Origin: Clostridiaceae bacterium
GTDB lineage: Bacteria > Bacillota > Clostridia > Acetivibrionales > DUMC01
DNA length: 6,149 nucleotides
Direction of reading: 5' to 3'
Assembly (NCBI GenBank): GCA_012512865.1
Contig: JAAZDH010000104.1
Coordinates: 1-6,149, forward strand
In this document: piece after piece, positions 1-6,092 of the stretch
Layout: the number at the start of each line of letters is the position of its first letter
Numbering within the stretch: position 1 is the first letter of the stretch
The notes under the pieces: generated by a model
Seen by the model: the letters and a program-made list of their open reading frames with translations, nothing else
Database searches by the model: none
What the model was told of the DNA's origin: nothing
Program-made: the position numbers and the translations under genes

Positions 1-830
1 GGCCAAATGGTTCAGGCAAGACAACTGTCATCAACTGTATTTTGTCCTTGCTGAAGTATGAAAAAGGAGAGATTAAAATATTTAACCAGCCCATGACCCC
101 GGAATCATATCATATCAAGGCAGATATCGGTATTGTAATGCAAAATGCGGCTGTGTACGAGGAATTAACCGTGTATGAGAATATAGATTATTTTTGCGGG
201 CTTTATATCAGTAATAAAGAGTTGAAGAAAAAACTCGTGAAGGAAGCTGTCGAATTTGTCGGGATTGGCGAGTATACCGGGTTTTACCCCAGGAAGCTCA
301 GTGGAGGTTTGTTAAGGAGGTTGAACATAGCGTGCGGTATTGCACACAAGCCTAAACTGGTAATCATGGATGAACCTACCGTAGGCGTGGACCCCCAGAG
401 CCGGAATAGGATACTGGAAGGAATCGTGGAACTGAACAGGCAGGGTGCTACAATAGTATACACCTCCCATTACATGGAGGAAGTGGAGCAAATTTGCAGC
501 AGGATATTAATACTGGACAAGGGAAAGGCAATTGCAACCGGGACAAAGGATGAACTTAAGGCCATGATTTCACTGGGAGAGAAAATCACGGTGGAGTCAT
601 ATGAAATATCCGGGGAGCAGGTTTCAATGTTAAAAAAGCTGCCCAATATTGTTTCCGTTGATTACAAGGACGGTTTGCTTTCAATCAAATCCAGCAAGGG
701 AGAAAACAACCTGGAAAATGTCCTGGATTTTATTAAAAGGGAAGGAATACAATATGGGAAAATATATTCTGAACGGCCAACCCTGAACGATGTTTTCCTG
801 GAGATTACAGGCAAAGATTTAAGGGATTAG
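1..830 (+). CDS. ABC-2 type exporter ATP-binding subunit (5' end missing)
   Basis: This is the cytoplasmic ATPase that powers the two permeases encoded just downstream. The gene runs off the left edge; the first complete codon is at 3 and 275 residues are visible. The fragment opens inside Walker A (PNGSGKTT, residues 1-8; the partial codon before it is compatible with the expected Gly). The Q-loop Gln is at about 47, the signature LSGG at 99-102, Walker B LVIMDEP at 119-125 with catalytic Glu124, the D-loop GVDP at 128-131 and the switch His at 156 (TSHYMEE). Residues about 196-275 form the C-terminal extension common in DrrA/NatA/CcmA-type ATPases, ending in the typical TLNDVFLEITG. Only an N-terminal stretch of a few dozen residues should be missing. 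All nucleotide-binding motifs are intact, so it is presumably active. The family is certain; the substrate is unknown. Confidence 0.95.
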   Translation, partial: PNGSGKTTVINCILSLLKYEKGEIKIFNQPMTPESYHIKADIGIVMQNAAVYEELTVYENIDYFCGLYISNKELKKKLVKEAVEFVGIGEYTGFYPRKLSGGLLRRLNIACGIAHKPKLVIMDEPTVGVDPQSRNRILEGIVELNRQGATIVYTSHYMEEVEQICSRILILDKGKAIATGTKDELKAMISLGEKITVESYEISGEQVSMLKKLPNIVSVDYKDGLLSIKSSKGENNLENVLDFIKREGIQYGKIYSERPTLNDVFLEITGKDLRD

Positions 831-850
831 GGGGCAATTATAGGTTTATC

Positions 851-2212
851 ATGCTCAGCAGGAAAATTGGCCGCTGGTCCGGCCGTATGTTTACCCATAT
901 CTATATATACAGGCTCAAGTGCATTTTAAGGGATAGGGAGACCGTGTTCTGGACACTGGTGTTTCCGCTTATCCTGGCTGTTTTTTTCAACATGGCTTTT
1001 TCAAATTTAAATAAAAGCACGGAAACATTCAAGGCAATAAACATTGCGGTTATTGATGACGAGCAGTATCAAGCCGACCATAACTTTAAGACGGTATTAA
1101 ATGAGGTATCACAAGGTGAAAACAGGTTGTTCAACCTGACCGTGGCTACATCAAGGGATGAGGCTGATAAGTTGCTTGATGAAAGCTTGATTGATGGATA
1201 CATTGTTGTTGAAACCCGGCTGAAACTGGTTGTAAAGGAGTCGGGCATCAGCCAAAGTATTATAAAGAGCTTCCTGGATAATTATGTTCAAACGGCATCT
1301 GCCGTAAAATCTATATTGTCCGGGGTGGTATTGCCTGCCGGGTTGCCGGACAAATTACTGGAACCGGGCAAATTGCCTGGCAAATCACCAGACACGGATG
1401 AATTACCGGACAAATCGCCTGGCACGTTAGCCGGCAGTCTTGCTGGAGATGAGGGCGATGTAAGTTTTGCAAGTCCTGGAAATCCTGCAAATTATACAAA
1501 TCCTGGAGGTTCCGCGAGTTGGCAAAAACTGCTGGATAGCTTGCGAGATCGCCGGGTATACGTTAGGGATGTTCCGGGAACAAGGGCGGAACCTGACAAC
1601 ATGCTAAATTATTTTTACACTCTGATTGCCATGGCATGTTTCTACGGGAGTTTTTTCGGGATGCGGGAAATTATGGATATCCAGGCTGACCTTTCGACCC
1701 TTGCCGCAAGGATAAATACAGCTCCTGTCCACAAGCTGAAGGCATTTATATACAGCATGAGCGCATCGTTAACGGTGCATGTTGCCGAAATGCTCATATT
1801 AATAGCATTTTTACGCTTCATCATTGGTGTGGACTTCGGGCCGAAAACAGGTCTTGTTATTCTTACGACAATTGTCGGCTCTATTGCCGGAACTACATTT
1901 GGCGCATTTATATCTGCGGCTGTCAAGGTATCGGAAAATTTCAAGGTGGGGATATTAATCGGCGCAAGCATGATAGGTTCATTCCTGGCCGGGATGATGT
2001 ACCAGAACATGAAGTATATTGTTTCGCAAAAAGCACCCCTTTTATCCTTCTTGAACCCGATAAACCTGCTGACGGATGCATTTTATTGCCTTTACTATTA
2101 TGATTCATATTCAAGGTATGCCGTTAATATCTGTATCCTGTTATTTTTTATCATTGCATTCTGCCTGGGGATTTACCTTATGATAAGGAGGCGCAAATAT
2201 GCAAGTATTTAA
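851..2212 (+). CDS. ABC-2 type permease with large repeat-bearing ectodomain
   Basis: This is a membrane subunit of the exporter, 453 residues. Visible hydrophobic segments lie at about 33-50, 252-272, 301-325, 334-356, 366-384 and 424-445. This gives the usual ABC-2 layout of one helix, a roughly 200-residue extracytoplasmic domain and five helices. The NPINLLTDAFY stretch (402-412) before the last helix is typical of the family. Residues 161-225 of the ectodomain are unusual: a Pro/Gly/Lys/Asp-rich stretch built from repeated LPDK/LPGK/SPGT units and then SPGNP/TNPGG, likely an unstructured linker or insertion. The start at 851 lies 20 nt after the ATPase stop. Its ribosome site is poor (AGGGGG at 829-834, about 16 nt away), so translation may be coupled to the upstream gene; ATG 887 is an alternative with no better site. 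It belongs to the same operon as both neighbours and probably pairs with the downstream permease as a heterodimer. Confidence 0.9.
   Translation: MLSRKIGRWSGRMFTHIYIYRLKCILRDRETVFWTLVFPLILAVFFNMAFSNLNKSTETFKAINIAVIDDEQYQADHNFKTVLNEVSQGENRLFNLTVATSRDEADKLLDESLIDGYIVVETRLKLVVKESGISQSIIKSFLDNYVQTASAVKSILSGVVLPAGLPDKLLEPGKLPGKSPDTDELPDKSPGTLAGSLAGDEGDVSFASPGNPANYTNPGGSASWQKLLDSLRDRRVYVRDVPGTRAEPDNMLNYFYTLIAMACFYGSFFGMREIMDIQADLSTLAARINTAPVHKLKAFIYSMSASLTVHVAEMLILIAFLRFIIGVDFGPKTGLVILTTIVGSIAGTTFGAFISAAVKVSENFKVGILIGASMIGSFLAGMMYQNMKYIVSQKAPLLSFLNPINLLTDAFYCLYYYDSYSRYAVNICILLFFIIAFCLGIYLMIRRRKYASI
1331..1450 (+). repeat. Degenerate 12-bp / 30-bp in-frame repeats in the permease ectodomain
   Basis: In-frame units include TTGCCGGACAAA (1343-1354), TTGCCTGGCAAA (1373-1384), TTACCGGACAAA (1403-1414) and TCGCCTGGCACG (1415-1426), followed by TTAGCCGGCAGT and CTTGCTGGAGAT. 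The three most similar 12-mers start exactly 30 bp apart (1343, 1373, 1403), giving a higher-order 30-bp period. They encode LPDK, LPGK, LPDK, SPGT, LAGS and LAGD. The multiple-of-three length keeps the frame open, as expected if copy number can vary without inactivating the protein. Confidence 0.75.
2185..2191 (+). promoter_or_regulatory. Strong ribosome binding site inside the preceding permease gene
   Basis: AAGGAGG lies 7 nt before ATG 2199 and within the 3' end of the upstream permease. It fixes the start of the second permease and the 14-nt overlap between the two reading frames. Confidence 0.85.
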
Positions 2213-3368
2213 GCTTTGCCTGAAAATTTTGAAGAAAAACATACCGTCCATGCTTATTTACGTCTCTGTTTTTCTTTCCATATCCATCATAATGACTTTT
2301 GCCACAGCGAATCAAATGGATGAAATGAGTATTTTTACCCAGGCAAAAAGCAATATCGCTTTCATCAGCGAAGAAGACAGCCCCCTGGTAGACGGCTTAA
2401 AACGGGAACTCTCAAAAATCGCGAATTTTGTGGAGATTCCCGACAAGACCGAGGCACTGCAGGATGCCCTTTACTTCAGGGAGGTAACATATATCCTCCG
2501 CGTGCCCCGTGGCTTTACCCGGGGCTTTATGAAGGGGGAGGATGTCCAGCTTGAAAAGACCATTGTACCGGATTCCTACAGTGACATATATGTTGATTTG
2601 GCCATTGATAAATACTTTAATACGGCAAGGTTATACATGCAGCAAATGGAGGAAATCTCCCAGGAGGACCTGGTCCGTCGCCTTGAGCAAAACCTGTCGG
2701 AGGGTACCGGCGTGGAATTGAAAGCAACAGCTAGGACCTTGGGCGAATATGACTACTTGAATTATTACTTTAACTACTTCCCGTATGCCCTTTTATATAT
2801 TCTAATCCTGGGCATGTCTGTACTGATGCTTGTATTTAATAACAGGGATTTAAAGATGAGAAATGCATGCTCTCCCTTGAGCCCAAACAGTTTCAACACC
2901 CAGTTCGTAATTGCCGTTCTCTTGTTTGCATTTGTTTCATGGCTGGTAATGACAGCGTTTTGCTTCATACTGGACTTTAAAAACAGCATGAGCATGAATA
3001 CTGTTTATTTCACGTTGAATTCCCTTGCTTTTACTATTGCTGGTGCTTGCATGAGCTTTTTGATTGGGAACCTTGCAAAAAGCAGGGGTGCGATTTATGC
3101 GGCTAGTAATGTTGTTACCCTCGGATTTTCTTTTATAAGCGGGGTTTTCGTTCCCCAGGAGCTCTTGGGCAGTTCTGTTTTGAAAATCGCAAGTTTTACT
3201 CCTACATACTGGTACGTCAGGGCAAACAATAAAATTGCCAAATTGACGCAATTTGATTTTGTCCATATGTGGCATATTTATTATGACATGTTGGTCCAGG
3301 TTTGTTTTGCGCTGGTGTTCTTTGTATTAGCCATGGTTATTGCAAAGAGAAAAAGAGCGGAACCATAG
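2199..3368 (+). CDS. Second ABC-2 type permease
   Basis: This is the partner membrane subunit of the exporter, 389 residues. Hydrophobic segments lie at about 17-37, 193-213, 236-257, 270-291, 298-318 and 363-382. The 38-192 stretch is the extracytoplasmic domain expected in this ABC-2 subfamily. The FISGVFVPQELLG motif (312-324) followed by FTPTYWYVRANN (333-344) matches the conserved region before the last helix. The start is set by the AAGGAGG site 7 nt upstream, and the frame overlaps the first permease by 14 nt, which implies translational coupling. Unlike the first permease it has no Pro/Gly repeat insertion. An ATPase plus two dissimilar permeases is the arrangement of LnrLMN/YfiLMN and similar drug or lipopeptide exporters; that role is inferred from layout only. 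No clear Rho-independent terminator follows. Confidence 0.9.
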   Translation: MQVFKLCLKILKKNIPSMLIYVSVFLSISIIMTFATANQMDEMSIFTQAKSNIAFISEEDSPLVDGLKRELSKIANFVEIPDKTEALQDALYFREVTYILRVPRGFTRGFMKGEDVQLEKTIVPDSYSDIYVDLAIDKYFNTARLYMQQMEEISQEDLVRRLEQNLSEGTGVELKATARTLGEYDYLNYYFNYFPYALLYILILGMSVLMLVFNNRDLKMRNACSPLSPNSFNTQFVIAVLLFAFVSWLVMTAFCFILDFKNSMSMNTVYFTLNSLAFTIAGACMSFLIGNLAKSRGAIYAASNVVTLGFSFISGVFVPQELLGSSVLKIASFTPTYWYVRANNKIAKLTQFDFVHMWHIYYDMLVQVCFALVFFVLAMVIAKRKRAEP

Positions 3369-3395
3369 GAGTTTATCTTACGTCAAACTAGTAAA

Positions 3396-3415
3396 GCTTA
3401 TAGTTGCTTATAGTT
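3396..3415 (+). repeat. Perfect tandem duplication of a 10-mer
   Basis: GCTTATAGTT occurs twice back to back (3396-3405 and 3406-3415), 28 nt after the stop of the second permease. Each copy contains a TATAGT that matches the -10 consensus at five of six positions, and TATATT follows at 3415-3420. I found no convincing -35 box at 16-18 nt from any of them, so promoter activity for the serpin is only a possibility. Confidence 0.6.
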
Positions 3416-3507
3416 ATATTAAGCTAGTACGAGTATTAGCAAAAAACAGGAGAAGCAATTTGCAGAACATGGGCCATGGGACATAGAAACATCTCATGTA
3501 CCAGTAC

Positions 3508-3538
3508 GGTAAGACACGGGTCTGTCTCCTGTCTTCCC
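3508..3538 (+). repeat. REP-like hairpin upstream of the serpin
   Basis: AAGACA (3511-3516) pairs perfectly with TGTCTT (3530-3535). The stem is extended by GG/CC (3508-3509 with 3537-3538) across one mismatch, around a 13-nt loop. No T-tract follows, so it is not a standard terminator. The GACACGGGTCTGTC style of sequence resembles short intergenic palindromes common in Clostridia, some linked to REP-associated transposases; this resemblance is from memory and was not searched. It would lie in the 5' leader of the serpin mRNA if transcription starts upstream. Confidence 0.4.
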
Positions 3539-3554
3539 GGAGATTAGTATGGAT

Positions 3555-3560
3555 GGAGGA
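3555..3560 (+). promoter_or_regulatory. Ribosome binding site that sets the serpin start
   Basis: GGAGGA ends 7 nt before ATG 3568. This selects 3568 over the in-frame ATGs at 3553 and 3496, neither of which has a comparable site. It also places the signal peptide right at the N-terminus. Confidence 0.75.
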
Positions 3561-3567
3561 TAAGAAA

Positions 3568-4800
3568 ATGATTAAGCCATGGAAAGCACAAGGGATAAAG
3601 GGTATACTGGCATATTTTATATGTTTCATGCTGGCTGCTGCAATTTTAGCAGGGTGCGGGGCAGTTGCATCATATGACCTGGATAAAGTGGAATCCAGTA
3701 TTATAGAGGGAAATGAGCAGTTTGCCATCAACATTTTCAAGAAGTTAAATATTGAGGATGGAGATAGTAATATCTTCATTTCGCCCTTAAGCATATCGAC
3801 GGCGCTTACCATGACATATAACGGCGCAGGCTCCACAACCAGGGAAGCCATGGCCGAAGCTTTGAATTATAAAGATATAGAGTTGGAAACAATAAATACG
3901 GGATATAAAAACCTATTGATATATCTAAAAAATGCAGACTCAAAGGTCCTGCTGAATATAAGCAATTCCATATGGTTCAGGGAAGGTGAGGCTATAAAGC
4001 AGGATTTTTTAGCCAGGAACAAGGAAAATTTTGATGCCCGGGTTTCAGAAATAGATTTCCAGGACCCTAAAGCTGCGGATACCATAAACGGCTGGATTAG
4101 TGAATCAACTAAGGGAAAGATTGACAAAATGCTTGATTCGCCAATATCACCCGATGTTGTTATGTACCTAATTAATGCCATATACTTTAAGGGGCAGTGG
4201 ACAAGACAATTTGACAAAAAGCTTACATTTGACGGTACTTTTATTACTGCGGATGGAAAGCATAAAGAAGTGAAAATGATGAGCAGGCAAGGTGATGTTG
4301 AATATGGAGAAGCTGGTAATGCTAAAATTGTAAAGCTGCCGTATGGGAAAGAAAAAATATCCATGTATTGCATATTGCCGGAAGAAAGCGTGAATATTAA
4401 TGATTATATTAACCAATTTGATATTGGGGAATGGAATGAATTAAAGGACAGCCTTTCAAAGACCAGGGATGTTATACTCCAAATACCCAGGTTTATGATT
4501 GAATACGGAATAAAAGATTTGAATGATAGTTTGACTGCTCTTGGGATGGGTGAGGCATTCGGCCCATCTGCAGATTTTACCGGCATAAGGGAAGGCATTT
4601 TTATAAGCGCGGTGCTGCACAAAGCGGTTATAGAAGTAAATGAAGAGGGAAGCGAAGCAGCAGCGGCAACCGTGGTCGAAAAGAAGGAAACCGCCATGTT
4701 AGAACCTACCAGGTTTATAGCAGACAGGCCCTTTATTTTCATTATAGCCGATGAAGAGACGGGAACTATTCTCTTCATGGGAAAATTAACAGATGTATAG
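3568..4800 (+). CDS. Serpin family protease inhibitor, predicted lipoprotein
   Basis: This is a serpin of 410 residues, a suicide inhibitor that traps serine or cysteine proteases by inserting its cleaved reactive loop into a beta sheet. A signal peptide with basic N-region and hydrophobic core ends in the lipobox LAGC (27-30), so Cys30 should be lipidated and the protein held on the outer face of the membrane. Serpin landmarks are FISPLSISTALTM (70-82), NAIYFKGQW (203-211), the breach-region HKAV (351-354), the hinge EEGSEAAAAT (359-368) and the C-terminal signature FIADRPFIF (383-391). The hinge has the small residues needed for loop insertion, so an inhibitory role is predicted. Counting from Gly361 as P15 puts P1-P1' at Thr375-Ala376, with Lys-Lys at P4-P3; loop-length shifts could move this by a residue or two. 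There is no dockerin or other C-terminal extension. It is separated from the exporter operon by 199 nt and probably transcribed on its own. Confidence 0.93.
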   Translation: MIKPWKAQGIKGILAYFICFMLAAAILAGCGAVASYDLDKVESSIIEGNEQFAINIFKKLNIEDGDSNIFISPLSISTALTMTYNGAGSTTREAMAEALNYKDIELETINTGYKNLLIYLKNADSKVLLNISNSIWFREGEAIKQDFLARNKENFDARVSEIDFQDPKAADTINGWISESTKGKIDKMLDSPISPDVVMYLINAIYFKGQWTRQFDKKLTFDGTFITADGKHKEVKMMSRQGDVEYGEAGNAKIVKLPYGKEKISMYCILPEESVNINDYINQFDIGEWNELKDSLSKTRDVILQIPRFMIEYGIKDLNDSLTALGMGEAFGPSADFTGIREGIFISAVLHKAVIEVNEEGSEAAAATVVEKKETAMLEPTRFIADRPFIFIIADEETGTILFMGKLTDV

Positions 4801-4815
4801 CTATCAATCCTTAAC

Positions 4816-4844
4816 TTTGCTTTTTTAAACCAGCTAAAGGCAAA
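4816..4844 (+). other. Weak stem-loop just after the serpin
   Basis: TTTGCTTTT (4816-4824) can pair with AAAGGCAAA (4836-4844) over 9 bp including one G-U, around an 11-nt loop, starting 16 nt after the serpin stop. It is AT-rich and has no following U-tract, so it is at best a weak transcription stop or a 3'-end stabilising structure. Confidence 0.25.
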
Positions 4845-4874
4845 TGCAGCCAAAGGGCAGGTGCAGGCCATATA

Positions 4875-4919
4875 GCAGTGTAGGTAAATGGCAGTGCAGG
4901 TAAATGGCAAGTGCAGGCA
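4875..4919 (+). repeat. 16-bp minisatellite in the convergent intergenic gap
   Basis: GCAGTGTAGGTAAATG (4875-4890) and GCAGTGCAGGTAAATG (4891-4906) are adjacent and differ at one base. A degenerate third copy starts GCAAGTGCAGG (4907), and a related GCAGGTGCAGG lies just upstream at about 4858-4868. The repeat sits between the serpin and HAD stop codons and is not coding. Confidence 0.7.
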
Positions 4920-5000
4920 GCAAACAAAAAGGACAGGCGCACGCATTAAATAAAAAACAAAGAAAAAATAGGCAAAAACATGGGCAAAGGTTATAAAAGC

Positions 5001-5651
5001 TCAAAAAAAGGAGAGAAGATCAAGGGGGTTGCTAATAAGGGCTGCCGCGCCATTTGAGAGGATCTCCTCTTTTTTTCTGAACCCCCATAAGGCGCCTACG
5101 GCAAACATTCCTGCATTATTGGCGGTTTGCATGTCAACACCGGTATCCCCAAGGTAAAGTATATTCTTGGGCTGAAGACCCAGCATTCCGGCAATTTCAA
5201 GGGCACCCCCCGGGTCTGGCTTTTTCGGGATACCTTCGCGGTCACCGTATACTGCACTAAAATGCCAACTGGAAAGCAACTCCTTTACAATCAACTTGGT
5301 AAACTTGTCAGGCTTGTTTGACAATACCGCCACCTGGATGTTTTTCTCCCGGAGCTTGTCCAGCAGTTCGGGTATGCCGTCATAGGGCCTGGTTTTTTTA
5401 TTCCATCTTCTCGAGTACTCTTCCTGCATTCTTTGTATAAAATGCTCCACTGACCGGCTGTCCTTGTGGGATTCCGGCAAGGATTGGAGAACAAGGTTTT
5501 TCATGCCGTTCCCCACATAATACTTGTATGTTTCAATATCATGTGCCGGGTATCCGGCTTCTTCCAGCACTGTATTCATTGAATCGGCCAAGTCCTCTAT
5601 GGAATCCAGCAGCGTACCGTCTAAGTCAAAAATTACTGCTTTATAATTCAT
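5001..5651 (-). CDS. HAD-superfamily hydrolase, phosphoglycolate phosphatase type
   Basis: This is a cytoplasmic Mg-dependent phosphatase of 216 residues, a normal length for the Gph/PGP-like branch of the HAD superfamily. All four HAD motifs are present: motif I DLDGTLLDS (9-17) with nucleophile Asp9 and acid/base Asp11, motif II SNKP (111-114), motif III Lys143 or Lys144 in PKKPDP, and motif IV GDTGVD (168-173). A helical cap domain occupies roughly residues 15-90. The substrate is not determined: 2-phosphoglycolate, pyrophosphate (PpaX-like) or another small phosphomonoester are all possible. The start is supported by AGGAAGG (5667-5661) 9 nt upstream. It is convergent with the serpin gene and stands alone in this window. 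The 3' side is T-rich on the transcribed strand, but no clear hairpin terminator is seen. Confidence 0.92.
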   Translation of the reverse strand: MNYKAVIFDLDGTLLDSIEDLADSMNTVLEEAGYPAHDIETYKYYVGNGMKNLVLQSLPESHKDSRSVEHFIQRMQEEYSRRWNKKTRPYDGIPELLDKLREKNIQVAVLSNKPDKFTKLIVKELLSSWHFSAVYGDREGIPKKPDPGGALEIAGMLGLQPKNILYLGDTGVDMQTANNAGMFAVGALWGFRKKEEILSNGAAALISNPLDLLSFF

Positions 5652-5660
5652 TGGTTATCG

Positions 5661-5667
5661 CCTTCCT
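5661..5667 (-). promoter_or_regulatory. Ribosome binding site of the HAD phosphatase gene
   Basis: AGGAAGG on the minus strand, 9 nt before the ATG at 5651-5649, supports the chosen start. Confidence 0.65.
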
Positions 5668-5743
5668 GTTGCGCCATATATTTTTATATGTATTTTACCA
5701 CATATTTTCTTTTATTGCACAGAATTTCACTTTTGAAGGGTGT

Positions 5744-5773
5744 ATTTAATTTATATGACACATAATATGGCAA
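5744..5773 (-). promoter_or_regulatory. Candidate promoter for the HAD phosphatase gene
   Basis: On the minus strand, TTGCCA (5773-5768) and TTAAAT (5749-5744) are spaced by 18 nt, about 95 nt before the start codon. Both hexamers are imperfect matches to the sigma-A consensus. The whole 5668-5768 stretch is very AT-rich, so chance matches are likely; TAAAAT nearer the gene is an alternative -10. Confidence 0.3.
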
Positions 5774-5776
5774 AAC

Positions 5777-5875
5777 GACTTCCTCAGGCTAATATTGGAG
5801 CAAAGCTTACGGATAGTTGTGCTTAAGGCCAGAAAAAATCCGTAATTCGCCACATGGATATCCCAACCCATCACC
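5777..5875 (+). repeat. Unassigned ~99-nt repeat, copy 1
   Basis: The first copy starts GACTTCCTCAGGCTAATATT and ends ATCACC. It aligns without gaps to copy 2 with 12 differences in 99 nt, and its first 57 nt are identical to copy 3. It contains a perfect 8-bp inverted repeat, TTACGGAT (5807-5814) and ATCCGTAA (5838-5845), and an alternative local stem-loop at 5803-5829 that is better supported by comparison with copy 2. It also holds the palindrome GGATATCC. Similarity with copy 2 seems to continue about 25 nt further, through TCCATCCCACA, so the true unit may be about 130 nt. I do not recognise the family. Confidence 0.85.
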
Positions 5876-5954
5876 CTATCCATCCCACAACCTTAATAAC
5901 TTTTTTCCTAAACTCCAAGCTCCACCCACCTTACTCCTAACCACCTGGTGAGAC

Positions 5955-6053
5955 GACTTCCTTAGGCTAATATTGGAGCAAGGCATACGTATTGTTATAT
6001 TTAATGCCAGAAAAAATCCGTAACTCGCCACATGGATATCCCAAGCCATTACC
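5955..6053 (+). repeat. Unassigned ~99-nt repeat, copy 2 (diverged)
   Basis: It begins 178 nt after copy 1 and is the most diverged copy: 8 of its 12 differences from copy 1 fall in the central 32 nt. The flanks, including AGAAAAAATCCGTAA and CGCCACATGGATATCCC, are nearly unchanged. Here the local hairpin has a full GGCAT/ATGCC base, whereas the long inverted repeat seen in copy 1 is broken by a substitution. Confidence 0.85.
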
Positions 6054-6092
6054 ACAGGTCCATTCTACATTATACTTACTACTTAGCGTGAT

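Noticed and set aside
42..44. TTG at 42 as the start codon of the ABC ATPase
   Set aside because: The frame stays open to the window edge and encodes the rest of Walker A before this codon, so the gene is simply cut by the edge.
1642..2010. Minus-strand open frame of 122 codons inside the first permease
   Set aside because: It is antisense to membrane helices of a well-supported gene and shows no domain.
3496..3567. Longer serpin start at ATG 3496 or 3553
   Set aside because: GGAGGA lies at ideal distance from ATG 3568, and the longer forms would put extra polar residues, partly encoded by the REP-like hairpin, ahead of a good lipoprotein signal peptide.
3369..3567. Terminator of the exporter operon
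   Set aside because: Inverted repeats exist but none is GC-rich with a following T-run, so read-through into the serpin cannot be excluded or shown.
4700..4800. Dockerin or other cellulosome module on the serpin
   Set aside because: The protein ends ten or so residues after the usual serpin C-terminal strand (ILFMGKLTDV) with no extra domain.
4816..4844. Rho-independent terminator for the serpin
   Set aside because: The stem is AT-rich and no U-tract follows; it is kept only as a weak stem-loop.
4404..4946. Open frame of 180 codons on the minus strand across the serpin 3' end
   Set aside because: It lies antisense to a clear serpin gene, has no recognisable domain and no ribosome site of note; the same applies to the minus-strand frames at 3867-4373 and 3414-3851.
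5528..5749. Plus-strand open frame overlapping the HAD start and leader
   Set aside because: It is mostly antisense to the HAD N-terminus, has no ribosome site and no family resemblance.
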